From Candidatus Nanopelagicus limnes (lineage in GTDB: Bacteria > Actinomycetota > Actinomycetes > Nanopelagicales > Nanopelagicaceae), in NCBI RefSeq assembly GCF_002287885.2, contig NZ_CP016768.2, forward strand, positions 434,001 to 498,000: a stretch of DNA of 64,000 bases, in the 5' to 3' direction. Numbering within the stretch: position 1 is the first letter of the stretch; every line of letters starts with the position of its first letter. Made by a program: the position numbers and the translations under genes. This document shows positions 27,940 through 36,853 of this stretch, one piece after another. Below the pieces are notes generated by a model. It was not told the origin of the DNA. It saw only the letters and a program-made list of their open reading frames with translations, and ran no database searches.

Positions 27940-27945
27940 TAGAAT
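27940..27945 (+). promoter_or_regulatory. Putative -10 box, leaderless promoter of plsC-gpsA-ddl
   Basis: TAGAAT ends six bases before the GTG start at 27952; no Shine-Dalgarno sequence is present. Confidence 0.45.
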
Positions 27946-27951
27946 TACACA

Positions 27952-28734
27952 GTGTCAACTGATTTAAAGATTTCATACGCGCCTCCAACTGGAAAGCCAC
28001 TTGGTGTTACAGGTTGGTTTAGATTCGGCGCAACATTAGTTCGCCCACTACTAAATCTCATTGCAAAGCGAGATTGGCGGGGAGTTGAAAACCTTCCAAA
28101 GAGTGGGGCTGCGATTGTGGTCTGCAATCACATTTCATATGTTGACCCACTGCTCTTTACCCATTTTCTATATGACAATGGCAGAGCGCCAAGATATTTA
28201 GGCAAAGCTTCCTTATTCAAACTGCCAATCATTGGCAGAGTTTTACTTGGTGCTGGTCAAATTCCCGTTGAGCGCGAGAGCTCATCTGCCTCACAATCTT
28301 TACAACATGCAGTTGCTTTTTTAAAAGCTGGTCACTTACTAGGTGTTTACCCAGAAGGCACCCTAACTCGAGATGAAAATTACTGGCCAATGAAGGCAAA
28401 GACTGGAATCGCTCGCCTTGCCATTTTGTCGCAGGTGCCAGTTATTCCTTGCGCGCAATGGGGAGCACAAAAAATTCTGCCGGCCTATAGTAAAAAGCCG
28501 AAATTGTTTCCACGAACAAAAGTAATAGTTGTAGCTGGTGAGCCACTTAATTTTTCTAAATGGGCTGGTCGAGCTGAAGATCCAGTTGCATTGGAGGAGG
28601 CAACCGCTTATGTAATGAGTGCGGTAACTAAATTATTAGAAAATCTTCGAGGCGAAACTGCGCCGAGTGAAGTATTTGATCCAAAAAAATCAGCTTTGCC
28701 ACGAATTGGTAATTTTAAAAAGGAAGACAAATGA
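27952..28734 (+). CDS. plsC: 1-acylglycerol-3-phosphate acyltransferase (PlsC family)
   Basis: Acylates lysophosphatidic acid to phosphatidic acid at the membrane. 260 residues with the HX4D catalytic motif (His60, Asp65 in NHISYVD) and PEGTLTRD near 133-140, which binds the phosphate of the acceptor. GTG start. It is followed with an ATGA overlap by gpsA, which makes glycerol-3-phosphate, so this is a phospholipid synthesis pair. The family also contains acyltransferases for other acceptors. Confidence 0.9.
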   Translation: MSTDLKISYAPPTGKPLGVTGWFRFGATLVRPLLNLIAKRDWRGVENLPKSGAAIVVCNHISYVDPLLFTHFLYDNGRAPRYLGKASLFKLPIIGRVLLGAGQIPVERESSSASQSLQHAVAFLKAGHLLGVYPEGTLTRDENYWPMKAKTGIARLAILSQVPVIPCAQWGAQKILPAYSKKPKLFPRTKVIVVAGEPLNFSKWAGRAEDPVALEEATAYVMSAVTKLLENLRGETAPSEVFDPKKSALPRIGNFKKEDK

Positions 28735-29729
28735 AAAAAGTTGCCGTTCTTGGATCAGGTGCCTGGGGAACAACCCTAGGTCAGGTAATGGTGGACTCCG
28801 GACAACAGGTATTAATCTGGGGAAGAAATAAAAAAGTAGTGCGGGAAATTAACCGCCGTCACTCAAATCGAAAATTCTTAAAGGGAATTGATTTACCAAA
28901 AGAATTGAAGGCAACGACTGATATTAAAGCGGTGCTTGAGTTTGCTGATGTGATTTTGTTAGCAATTCCTTCCCAAACCTTGCGTGAGAATTTGGATTCA
29001 TGGAAGAGCTTTTTCCCTAGAGATTTACCAGTAATTAGTACTTTAAAGGGAATAGAAGTTCAAACTCAGCTTCGAATGACTGAGGTTGCCGGGGAAGTAC
29101 TTGGTATTGATAAATCTCAATTTGGACTTATCACAGGACCTAACTTGGCAAATGAAATCATTATGCGCCAGCCAGCTGGTGCGGTAGCGGCCTCTGAGAA
29201 TCCAGCAAATATTGAGATTATGCAGGAGATGTTTTCAACTAATTACTTCCGAATTTATCCATCAGATGACTTAGTTGGATGTGAATTTGCTGGCGCAGCA
29301 AAGAGCGTAATTGCACTAGCGGTTGGTATTGCAGTTGGTATGGGTTATGGCGAAAACACTCAGGGTTTAATGATTACTCGCGGTCTTTCTGAGGTGGCCC
29401 GGCTTGGTGGTGCCTACGGTGCTAATCCACTTACATTCTTAGGACTTGCTGGAATTGGTGACTTGGTAGCAAGTGCGCAATCTCCACTTTCAAGAAATAG
29501 AAGTTTTGGTGAGGTACTTGGTAAATCAGGTTCAATCGCAAAAGCTAGAGCGCAGGTAGTAAAAACAGTTGAAGGTGTTTATTCAGCTGGTGCGATGCTT
29601 GAACTAGCTCACCGTGTTGGTGTTGAGGTACCAATTATTGAAGCCGTCTCTGATGTTGTTGCAGGTACTTTGAGTCCAAAAGATGCAATGACTCGGATAA
29701 TGACTGTAAGCATTAAGGCTGAAATTTGA
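28731..29729 (+). CDS. gpsA: Glycerol-3-phosphate dehydrogenase [NAD(P)+]
   Basis: Reduces dihydroxyacetone phosphate to sn-glycerol-3-phosphate for phospholipids. 332 residues, N-terminal Rossmann motif GSGAWG at 8-13, and the GLAGIGDLVASAQSPLSRNR segment near 238-257 typical of GpsA. Starts with a 4-base overlap onto plsC; its stop shares one base with the ddl ATG. Confidence 0.96.
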   Translation: MKKVAVLGSGAWGTTLGQVMVDSGQQVLIWGRNKKVVREINRRHSNRKFLKGIDLPKELKATTDIKAVLEFADVILLAIPSQTLRENLDSWKSFFPRDLPVISTLKGIEVQTQLRMTEVAGEVLGIDKSQFGLITGPNLANEIIMRQPAGAVAASENPANIEIMQEMFSTNYFRIYPSDDLVGCEFAGAAKSVIALAVGIAVGMGYGENTQGLMITRGLSEVARLGGAYGANPLTFLGLAGIGDLVASAQSPLSRNRSFGEVLGKSGSIAKARAQVVKTVEGVYSAGAMLELAHRVGVEVPIIEAVSDVVAGTLSPKDAMTRIMTVSIKAEI

Positions 29730-30772
29730 TGATTAAACCAAGGGTTGCAATTATTTGTGGTGGCAAAAGTAGTGAGCATGAGATTTCATGTGTATCTGCA
29801 AATGGCATCTTAAACTCAATTGATCGAAATCTATTTGAGCCAGTATTAATTGGTATTACCAAGAGCGGTAAATGGTTATTTCTTCCAGACGATACAAATT
29901 TTGCAATTATCAATGGCGCACTTCCTACGGTGCCTGAATCCGGTGTGGAGATAAGCATTACTAGCCAAGGATTATTTTCAGGTGGTAAAGCTTTATCTAT
30001 CGATATTGCATTTCCTATCTTGCATGGTCCCTACGGTGAGGACGGAACAATCCAAGGATTATTTGAAATGATTGCAGTTTCCTACGTTGGCTCAGGTGTA
30101 CTTGCAAGTGCAGTCAGTATGGATAAATCTTATGCAAAGCCAATCTTCGCTGCTGCCAGTTTAAAGGTTGCACCAGGCATTGTGGTTACATCTAAAGATT
30201 TTGAACTTCCAAGTAATCTAACCTTTCCATTATTTGTTAAGCCAGCCCGAAGTGGCTCAAGCCGAGGTACAACAAAGGTTAAGCAGAAATCAGAGCTAGC
30301 AGCAGCGGTGAACATTGCTCTTGAATTTGATACCAAAGTAATTATTGAGCAAAGTGTGGTTGGAAAAGAGATTGAGTGTGCAGTTTTACAAGCTGATGGG
30401 AAGTTAACCGTTTCCCAAGTTGGCCAAATACTTCTGTCAGATAAGTTTGAGTTTTATGACTTTCAAGCAAAGTATTTAGATAATTCAATGCAACTAGTTG
30501 TGCCAGCAGATCTTCCAGCGGGGATAGAGGCAAAAATTCAACAAGCTGCTTTAACAGCATTTAAAGCTGCTGGTTGTGAAGGATTAGCACGGATTGATTT
30601 CTTTTATTCAGATCAAGGTGAAATTATCATTAATGAAATCAACACTATGCCTGGCTTTACACCAACCTCTGTTTATCCAAAGTTAATCGAGAAGAGTGGG
30701 ATTACATATCAGCAGTTAATTACAAAATTAATTCAAACTGCTCAAAATCGATCGCTTAGTATCACCCGTTAG
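29729..30772 (+). CDS. ddl: D-alanine--D-alanine ligase
   Basis: ATP-grasp ligase making the D-Ala-D-Ala terminus of peptidoglycan precursors. Begins MIKPRVAIICGGKSSEHEIS, with HGPYGEDGTIQGLFE near 93-107 and the metal-binding INEINTMPGFTPTS near 304-317. I use the ATG at 29729, which overlaps the gpsA stop by one base; a TTG one codon earlier is possible. 347 residues. Order plsC-gpsA-ddl...thiL is typical of Actinobacteria. Confidence 0.96.
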   Translation: MIKPRVAIICGGKSSEHEISCVSANGILNSIDRNLFEPVLIGITKSGKWLFLPDDTNFAIINGALPTVPESGVEISITSQGLFSGGKALSIDIAFPILHGPYGEDGTIQGLFEMIAVSYVGSGVLASAVSMDKSYAKPIFAAASLKVAPGIVVTSKDFELPSNLTFPLFVKPARSGSSRGTTKVKQKSELAAAVNIALEFDTKVIIEQSVVGKEIECAVLQADGKLTVSQVGQILLSDKFEFYDFQAKYLDNSMQLVVPADLPAGIEAKIQQAALTAFKAAGCEGLARIDFFYSDQGEIIINEINTMPGFTPTSVYPKLIEKSGITYQQLITKLIQTAQNRSLSITR

Positions 30773-30777
30773 TAATT

Positions 30778-31275
30778 ATGGATGGGGTACTAGAAAAATC
30801 AGCAGTTAAACGGGTAGTTGCTGCAAAGGAAAAGTTTGGCATTACCGGTCAAATTAAGGTATTAACTGAAACTGCAAAAAGTGCAGCAGAAGCTGCGGCA
30901 GGGCTAGGTATTGAAGTGGGACAAATTGCCTCCTCGATAATCTTTAAGTTGCCTGATAACTCACCATTATTAGTAATCACCTCTGGCAGACATCGTGTTG
31001 ATACTGAATTGGTTGCAAGTAAGTTAGGAATTGAAAAATTAGAACGAGTAGATGCTGATTATGTGAAAGAGAATTCAGGGTTTTCGATTGGTGGCGTGGC
31101 TCCAATTGGATGGATTAAAACGCCCTCAATAACTTTAATTGATGAAGCCTTAAATGATTACGAGGTTGTCTGGGCAGCTGCAGGACACCCACATGCGGTC
31201 TTTCCTACTAGTTACAGTGAACTATTGAGTTGTACAGAAGCAAAATCGATGATGGTTGGTATGGTGTCTAAATGA
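30778..31275 (+). CDS. YbaK/EbsC-type aminoacyl-tRNA deacylase
   Basis: 165-residue trans-editing domain that hydrolyses mischarged tRNA, Cys-tRNA(Pro) in the best-known members. Recognised by the IASSIIFKL segment, the VITSGRHRVDT region near 72-82, the GFSIGGVAPIG motif near 100-110 and the AAGHPHAVFP segment near 142-151. Substrate specificity cannot be read from sequence alone. It overlaps the next small gene by four bases. Confidence 0.88.
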   Translation: MDGVLEKSAVKRVVAAKEKFGITGQIKVLTETAKSAAEAAAGLGIEVGQIASSIIFKLPDNSPLLVITSGRHRVDTELVASKLGIEKLERVDADYVKENSGFSIGGVAPIGWIKTPSITLIDEALNDYEVVWAAAGHPHAVFPTSYSELLSCTEAKSMMVGMVSK

Positions 31276-31502
31276 AGTTAAGTAAGTCAAGGTTTTTTGA
31301 ATGGCTTGGCGTTATCACTGCAATTTTTTATTCCCTACTAGTTGCAGCCAATATTGGAGCTGAATTTATCGGCTTCACCCTCCTCTTGGCTTCATCTGCA
31401 TTTATTGGAATTTGGGCATTCTTAGGTAAGCACAAGGGAATACTTTTCCTGCAGTTTTTTTATGCAACTGCAGGAATTATCGGAATGATTCGTTGGTTTT
31501 AA
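31272..31502 (+). CDS. Three-helix membrane protein resembling half of PnuC
   Basis: 76 residues with three hydrophobic segments (about 11-29, 31-50, 56-74). The pattern WLGVITAIFYSLLVA ... QFFYATAGIIGMIRW mirrors one repeat unit of PnuC-family vitamin transporters, including the full PnuC-type protein at 60455 in this window, which have a SWEET-like fold built from three-helix bundles. Possibly a SemiSWEET-like unit working as an oligomer; ligand unknown. ATGA overlap with the YbaK gene supports it as real. The similarity is by eye and needs a profile search. Confidence 0.6.
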   Translation: MKLSKSRFFEWLGVITAIFYSLLVAANIGAEFIGFTLLLASSAFIGIWAFLGKHKGILFLQFFYATAGIIGMIRWF

Positions 31503-31506
31503 TTTT

Positions 31507-31743
31507 CTAGAAAGTAGTTACTGGACAGGTAAGAGTTCTAGTTATGCCAGGAACTCCTTGTACCTTTGCTAATACAGTTCGACCTAAATCTTCCATACTG
31601 GCAGATTCAGCTCGCATAATTACATCGTATGGGCCGGTAACTCCTTCAGCGATGGTTACCCCAGCAATGGCAGATACAGCTTTAGCAACACTTGAAGCCT
31701 TGCCAACTTCAGTTTGAATCAAAATATAAGCCTGGACGGACAT
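31507..31743 (-). CDS. Stand-alone Lrp/AsnC ligand-binding (RAM) domain protein
   Basis: 78 residues comprising only the C-terminal alpha-beta effector domain of Lrp/AsnC regulators (AYILIQTEVGKASSVAKAV ... GPYDVIMRAE), with no DNA-binding helix-turn-helix. Such single-domain proteins beside thiL are common in Actinobacteria. Function unclear; a small-molecule sensor or modulator of full-length Lrp proteins is the usual guess. AAAGG lies six bases before the ATG. Confidence 0.85.
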   Translation of the reverse strand: MSVQAYILIQTEVGKASSVAKAVSAIAGVTIAEGVTGPYDVIMRAESASMEDLGRTVLAKVQGVPGITRTLTCPVTTF

Positions 31744-31827
31744 TTGTAGCCTTTCAATTTACATTTACCAGTTCAACAATGAACGGTAGTGATATTAAAG
31801 GGTAGCCTATAGCGAGTTAATTGGGGA

Positions 31828-32763
31828 GTGCCATTGATTGAATCTGAAGCTGGGCTAATAGAGCGCTTGCGCGATCTATTTCATACCTCATTTGAAAATG
31901 GGGTAGAGGTTGGAATTGGTGATGATGGCGCGGTAATTGCTGCCAATAATAATAAATTAGTAGCAACGGTAGACATGGCGGTGGAGGAGATCCACTTTAA
32001 AAGAGAGTGGTCCACACCCTTTCAAATTGGTGCAAAGTTAACTACTGCAAATTTAGCTGATGTCTTTGCCATGGGAGCCACACCTAAATACTTACTTGTA
32101 GCCGCTGCAATAACCGAGGTTAATAACTCCCAAACTGTTACCGATCTTGCAAATGGGATTAGATCAGTTGCTGATAAGTTTAAAGTTTCTGTAATAGGCG
32201 GTGATTTAAGCAAATCTGAAAAAATGAGCCTAAGCATCACAGCGCTCGGTGAGCTATCTGGCAAAGCGATAACTAGGGATGGCGCAAAGGTTGGCGATCT
32301 GGTTTACCTAAGTGCGCTGCCAGGTTTATCCGCAGCAGGGCTAGCGATTTTAACTAGAGGACTTAACCGACCAAAGTATGTCGTTGAGGCGCACCTAAAT
32401 CCAAAATTAGTTGCTCCAAATAATTTAATGAAAGTTGCGAATTCGATGTGTGACATAAGTGATGGCTTAGTTAGCGATGCAGGAAATATTGCAAAAGCAT
32501 CTGGCGTGAATATAGATCTAAGCAAAGAGCTGCTGCAGAAATCAGATGATTACAAGGATCTTGCTGAACTTGCTAGCGAATTAGGTGAGGATGTTTTTGA
32601 TTGGATATTAACTGGCGGTGAAGATCATTTCTTCTTAGCAACAGTCTCTGCCGATAAGGCCAGTGATGATCTTGGCTTATTGGTTGGAAAAGTTGAAGCC
32701 GGAAGTGGTGTTGTGAATTTGGATGGTAAAGCGATTACAAAGGCTGGATACCAGCACTTTTAA
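31828..32763 (+). CDS. thiL: Thiamine-monophosphate kinase
   Basis: Phosphorylates thiamine monophosphate to the active diphosphate. 311 residues of the AIR synthase/ThiL fold, with VGIGDDGAVI near 28-37, VDMAVEEIHF near 48-57, GGDLSKSE near 128-135 and DISDGLVSDAGN near 209-220. The GTG at 31828 is used, but GGGGAG sits directly against it; the TTG two codons later would be better spaced. Ends exactly where the convergent rpmB gene ends. Relevant to the thiamine import system at 60-61 kb. Confidence 0.94.
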   Translation: MPLIESEAGLIERLRDLFHTSFENGVEVGIGDDGAVIAANNNKLVATVDMAVEEIHFKREWSTPFQIGAKLTTANLADVFAMGATPKYLLVAAAITEVNNSQTVTDLANGIRSVADKFKVSVIGGDLSKSEKMSLSITALGELSGKAITRDGAKVGDLVYLSALPGLSAAGLAILTRGLNRPKYVVEAHLNPKLVAPNNLMKVANSMCDISDGLVSDAGNIAKASGVNIDLSKELLQKSDDYKDLAELASELGEDVFDWILTGGEDHFFLATVSADKASDDLGLLVGKVEAGSGVVNLDGKAITKAGYQHF

Positions 32764-32949
32764 TTAACGAGAAACTTTTCCAGCCTTCAGGCAGGATGCG
32801 CAAACATTCTTACGCTTTGTTTGGCCATTGATGATGGTACGAATCTTTTGGATATTTGGATTCCAACGACGACGAGTAGCACGTTTTGAGTGTGAGACGT
32901 TATTGCCAAAGCTAGGTGCTTTGCCACAGATATCGCATACTGAAGACAC
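32764..32949 (-). CDS. rpmB: 50S ribosomal protein L28 (zinc-binding form)
   Basis: 61 residues. Cys5, Cys8, Cys50 and Cys53 form two CxxC pairs, the zinc-carrying (C+) version of L28. The basic core SKRATRRRWNPNIQKI is characteristic. GTG start with GGGAG eight bases upstream. Its stop codon abuts that of thiL, with no bases between the convergent genes. The order thiL-rpmB-recG is familiar in Actinobacteria. Confidence 0.96.
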   Translation of the reverse strand: MSSVCDICGKAPSFGNNVSHSKRATRRRWNPNIQKIRTIINGQTKRKNVCASCLKAGKVSR

Positions 32950-33066
32950 TTTACGTACTCCCTTGTAATTGGTTTAACTCACTTAATAGAGGCGAAAGAT
33001 TACCTTGCCAGGGTATTAATTGGCTAATCCAGTGGGTAATTACGCACAGATAGCCACCGGGCGTTA

Positions 33067-33072
33067 GATACT
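33067..33072 (+). promoter_or_regulatory. Putative -10 box of recG (leaderless type)
   Basis: GATACT ends six bases before the recG ATG at 33079; the first base departs from TANNNT. The 129-base rpmB-recG gap otherwise holds the rpmB leader with its GGGAG site and no gene. Confidence 0.3.
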
Positions 33073-33078
33073 TCCACT

Positions 33079-35265
33079 ATGGCCACTCTTTCAACCCGAT
33101 TAACAAATATCGTGGGCGACCGAACAGCGCAGGTCTTAGAGAAATCTTTTGGAATCACCACAATAAATGAATTACTTCGGCACTATCCCCGAAGGTATGT
33201 AGTACGTGGTGAATTAACTGATATTTCAACATTAGTTGCCGATGATGAGGTAACAATTTTGGCGGAGATTGAAGCGGTAAAGCTTCGACGAGCAAATGGT
33301 AAAAATATTCTTGAAGTAGTTGTCACCGATGGCAGCGCGAATTTGTCCCTAACATTCTTTAACCAAGCCTGGCGCGAGAAGGATTTAAGATCAGGAAGAG
33401 TTGGCTTATTTGCTGGAAAAGTTGGAGTATTTAAAGGCAGGCGCCAGTTGGCTCATCCAGATTACCAACTAATTCCAGATGGCGATGATGTAGATGCCGC
33501 CGTGGCTGAGTTTGCTGGGAAGTACTTACCTGTTTATCCAGCAACTGGAAAATTACCGTCTTGGAAGATCATGCAATGCATGAAATTAGCAATTGATTCC
33601 CTAGATGAATTGCCAGATTACTTACCATCGCAGATCACTGAGCAATTTAGGTATCCATCATTAAAAAAAGCATTTCTAGATATCCATCAACCACCTGATT
33701 TAGATAGTGCTGAAAATGCAAGACAGCGCCTTACCTTTGATGAAGCACTACTGTTGCAATTACTTTTAGTACAACGTCGTGCTGAGATAACCAAATTGAG
33801 CACTAAATCTAGAACTCCAAATACACCTAAATTAGTTGCAGCCTTTGAGAAGAAATTGCCATTTAAATACACAGCTGGGCAAATTGAGGTTAATTCTCAA
33901 ATTGAAAAAGATTTATCAAATAAGTACCCGATGCACCGCTTATTACAAGGTGAGGTTGGTTCTGGAAAAACTGTAGTTGCCCTTAGAGCAATGCTTTCAG
34001 TTGTTGATTCATCTGGCCAGGCGGCATTACTTGCGCCCACTGAAGTTTTAGCTCAACAGCACTATCGAACAATTACCAAAATTCTAGGAGAGCTAGCACA
34101 GGCCGGAACATTGCAGGCTGGTGAAATTGGTACCCAAGTTGAATTACTAACTGGATCATTATCTGCTGCTGAGAAAAAAGAGATCCATGCCAAATTGGCA
34201 ACAGGTCAAACAGGGATAGTAATTGGAACGCATGCACTAATTTCAGATGGTGTTGGTTTTGATGATCTTGGATTAGTAGTAGTTGATGAACAACATAGAT
34301 TTGGTGTTGAGCAACGAGATGCACTTCGGATGAAAGCAAAGCAGCCACCTCACTTGTTAGTTATGACTGCGACTCCAATTCCAAGAACAGTAGCAATGAC
34401 TGTCTTTGGTGATTTAGATATTTCAACCCTTAAGGAGTTGCCAAGTGGACGAGTTGCAATCACAACTCATGTAATTCCAGTACTAGAGAAACCACACTTC
34501 TTAGATCGCGCATGGCAACGAGTTAAAGAGGAGGTGGCTGAGGGCCATCAGGTTTATATCGTTGCACCAAGAATTGCTAATCCAAATAAGAAGTTAACTG
34601 AGCGAGAAATTGCTGCTGCGCTATTACTAGGTGAGGAGCTACTAGATAATGAAGAGATGGTCGCAGTTGAGGAGTTGGCACCACAATTATCAAGTGCCGC
34701 ACTTTCTGGTTTAAAGATCGCCGTCTTACACGGCAAACAATCAAGTGAAACTAAAGATCAAACAATGGCAGCCTTTGCTGCTGGGCAAATACAAGTTTTG
34801 ATTGCAACTACAGTCATTGAGGTGGGTGTTGATGTACCAAATGCTTCAATGATGGTAATCATGGATGCTGATCGATTTGGTGTATCTCAACTTCACCAGT
34901 TACGTGGTCGAGTTGGCCGAGGAAGTGCACCGGGTCTTTGTTTGTTGGTAAGTAGCGCGCAGGAGGATTCACCTGCCATGCAACGATTAAATTCAGTAGC
35001 TGCCACCCTAGATGGTTTTGAATTGGCCAGAATAGATTTAGAACAACGTAAGGAGGGTGATGTGCTTGGTAGATCTCAATCTGGCGGTAAATCCCACCTT
35101 CGCTTACTAAGAGTTTTACGTGATGAAAGTTTGATTGATCAAGCTCGAGAGGTAGCAGTGAAAATCTTGAAAACTGATCCAGATCTTAGTAACTTGCCTG
35201 AGTTAAATAGTGAAGTTGAAAAGCTTAAATTAGATGAGGCAGCAAGATTTATGGACAAATCATGA
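33079..35265 (+). CDS. recG: ATP-dependent DNA helicase RecG
   Basis: Helicase that remodels stalled replication forks and branched DNA. 728 residues: N-terminal wedge/OB domain (about 60-150), then two RecA-like lobes with Walker A GEVGSGKT near 294-301, DEQH (VVVDEQHRFG) near 401-410 and the QLRGRVGRG motif near 609-617. A DAK-type gene often sits between rpmB and recG in Actinobacteria and is absent here. Overlaps rsmD by four bases. Confidence 0.97.
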   Translation: MATLSTRLTNIVGDRTAQVLEKSFGITTINELLRHYPRRYVVRGELTDISTLVADDEVTILAEIEAVKLRRANGKNILEVVVTDGSANLSLTFFNQAWREKDLRSGRVGLFAGKVGVFKGRRQLAHPDYQLIPDGDDVDAAVAEFAGKYLPVYPATGKLPSWKIMQCMKLAIDSLDELPDYLPSQITEQFRYPSLKKAFLDIHQPPDLDSAENARQRLTFDEALLLQLLLVQRRAEITKLSTKSRTPNTPKLVAAFEKKLPFKYTAGQIEVNSQIEKDLSNKYPMHRLLQGEVGSGKTVVALRAMLSVVDSSGQAALLAPTEVLAQQHYRTITKILGELAQAGTLQAGEIGTQVELLTGSLSAAEKKEIHAKLATGQTGIVIGTHALISDGVGFDDLGLVVVDEQHRFGVEQRDALRMKAKQPPHLLVMTATPIPRTVAMTVFGDLDISTLKELPSGRVAITTHVIPVLEKPHFLDRAWQRVKEEVAEGHQVYIVAPRIANPNKKLTEREIAAALLLGEELLDNEEMVAVEELAPQLSSAALSGLKIAVLHGKQSSETKDQTMAAFAAGQIQVLIATTVIEVGVDVPNASMMVIMDADRFGVSQLHQLRGRVGRGSAPGLCLLVSSAQEDSPAMQRLNSVAATLDGFELARIDLEQRKEGDVLGRSQSGGKSHLRLLRVLRDESLIDQAREVAVKILKTDPDLSNLPELNSEVEKLKLDEAARFMDKS

Positions 35266-35858
35266 GCATGCGAATAATTGCTGGAATTGGTAAGGGTAGA
35301 AAATTGTTTTCACCTCCATCAATTACCAGGCCAACCTCAGATCGAGCCCGGGAAGGATTGTTTTCATCTTTAACTTCAACATTTTCAACATTAGATGGAT
35401 TACATTTTCTAGATCTTTATGCTGGTTCTGGCGCGGTCGGAGTAGAGGCACTTTCTAGAGGTGCGGCGCTTGTAGAGGCGATTGAGAGTAATTCAGTTAG
35501 CGCGCAAGTTTGTGAAGATAATTTCGCACTTATTTCTAAGCTAGAAGGAGTTGGTAAGTTTAAAGTCCATGCTAAAACAGTATTTGAATTCTTAAACCAC
35601 ACCGCCAGTAAGCCATATGAAATTATCTATATAGATCCGCCTTATGAGGTAGATAATGTTGAGGTCGAGAAGATACTTAAAAAGATTTTAACTCTTGGAT
35701 TACTTAGCAGATTTGGCCTGGTGGCAATTGAGCGAGATGCTAAGGCAAAAATTTTTACCTGGCCTGATGGATTATCTGAGTTAAAGGTTCGCTCTTATGG
35801 CGCCGGTGCTATTCACTATGGCGTCCTAACTGAGCGCATTGGCTCAGAAAATGGCTAA
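35262..35858 (+). CDS. rsmD: 16S rRNA m2G966 methyltransferase RsmD
   Basis: 198-residue N2-guanine methyltransferase. Begins MRIIAGIGKGRKL, has RPTSDRAREGLFS near 23-35, the SAM motif DLYAGSGAVG at 51-60 and catalytic DPPY at 125-128. ATG at 35262 overlaps the recG stop; an ATG two codons later is also possible. Followed by coaD, the common rsmD-coaD pair. Confidence 0.96.
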   Translation: MSMRIIAGIGKGRKLFSPPSITRPTSDRAREGLFSSLTSTFSTLDGLHFLDLYAGSGAVGVEALSRGAALVEAIESNSVSAQVCEDNFALISKLEGVGKFKVHAKTVFEFLNHTASKPYEIIYIDPPYEVDNVEVEKILKKILTLGLLSRFGLVAIERDAKAKIFTWPDGLSELKVRSYGAGAIHYGVLTERIGSENG

Positions 35859-35874
35859 CTGCGCAATAAGTTGC

Positions 35875-35880
35875 TAGCGT
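35875..35880 (+). promoter_or_regulatory. Putative -10 box, leaderless promoter of coaD
   Basis: TAGCGT ends seven bases before the coaD ATG at 35888; no Shine-Dalgarno is present. Confidence 0.4.
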
Positions 35881-35887
35881 TTTACTC

Positions 35888-36370
35888 ATGAGACGCGTTG
35901 TTTGTCCCGGTTCTTTTGATCCAATTACTAATGGACACCTAGATATTATCGCCAGAGCCTGCACCTTATTTGATGAAGTTGTTATTGCAGTATTAGTTAA
36001 TCAAACCAAAAGCTCACTATTCACAGTTGATGAGCGAATTGCCATGATTAAAGAGGTTACTGCTAGATACAGCAATGTGAAGGTTGATTCTTGGAGTGGT
36101 TTATTAGTTGATTACTGTCGAACAAATAAGATTCCAACAATAGTTAAAGGATTAAGAGCAGTAAGTGATTTTGATTATGAACTGCAGATGAGCCAAGTAA
36201 ATCTACAACTGCAAGGGGTTGAGACCTTATTTATGTCTACTGCTCCTTCGCACTCATTTTTGTCCTCCTCCTTGGTCAAGGAGATAGCAAGTTATGGTGG
36301 GGATGTTTCGGCGTATATGCCTGCTGCTATCGTCGATAAGTTAAAATCAAGAGTCAAGCGGAGGGATTAG
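35888..36370 (+). CDS. coaD: Phosphopantetheine adenylyltransferase
   Basis: Makes dephospho-CoA from 4'-phosphopantetheine and ATP. 160 residues; nucleotidyltransferase signature GSFDPITNGHLD at 8-19, with the ISSTx motif equivalent LSSSLVKEIA near 125-134. Followed two bases later by the SepIVA-like gene. Confidence 0.97.
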   Translation: MRRVVCPGSFDPITNGHLDIIARACTLFDEVVIAVLVNQTKSSLFTVDERIAMIKEVTARYSNVKVDSWSGLLVDYCRTNKIPTIVKGLRAVSDFDYELQMSQVNLQLQGVETLFMSTAPSHSFLSSSLVKEIASYGGDVSAYMPAAIVDKLKSRVKRRD

Positions 36371-36372
36371 TC

Positions 36373-36849
36373 ATGGATGTAGTTGAGAATTTAGAGGCAG
36401 CAATTGCTGCCGTAGAAGAGGCTCGATCTGTTCCGCTATCTGCTTCCTGTGTTTTGAACCGTGGGGAGATGTTGCAGTTACTAGATCAAATTAAAGTTTC
36501 TTTTCCAAATGATCTAGCGAAGGCGATCTCAATTTTAAGAGATAAAGATATGATTTTAGAAAATGCTCATACCCAAGCTGATGGAATCATTGCCCAAGCC
36601 AGGGATGAGGTCGCACGTTTGGTTGAACAAACCACCATTGTTTCTAATGCCCGAAAAGAGGCAACTCGAATTCTTGCTGAAGCCAATGAAGATGGTAAGA
36701 GGAATCGTGAAGAAATTGATGAGTATGTAGATGCCAGGTTGGCAACGCTTGAGGTTATTTTGAATAAAACCTTAGATGTTATTAGCAAAGGTAGAGATCA
36801 ATTAGGTGGAGTTGAAACTAAACACGCACTCTCTGATCTAAACAAGTAG
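36373..36849 (+). CDS. SepIVA-like coiled-coil protein (DivIVA-related)
   Basis: 158 residues, largely helical, with a predicted coiled coil at about 55-140 rich in Glu, Arg and Ala (heptad-like ARDEVARLVEQTTIVSNARK). Its position immediately before DUF177-rpmF-rnc-mutM matches the mycobacterial gene for SepIVA, a septum-associated regulator of cell division and envelope growth. I infer homology from this synteny and the coiled-coil character; sequence identity was not measured. An ATP synthase b-like annotation would be an artefact of the coiled coil. Confidence 0.7.
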   Translation: MDVVENLEAAIAAVEEARSVPLSASCVLNRGEMLQLLDQIKVSFPNDLAKAISILRDKDMILENAHTQADGIIAQARDEVARLVEQTTIVSNARKEATRILAEANEDGKRNREEIDEYVDARLATLEVILNKTLDVISKGRDQLGGVETKHALSDLNK

Positions 36850-36853
36850 TCCA

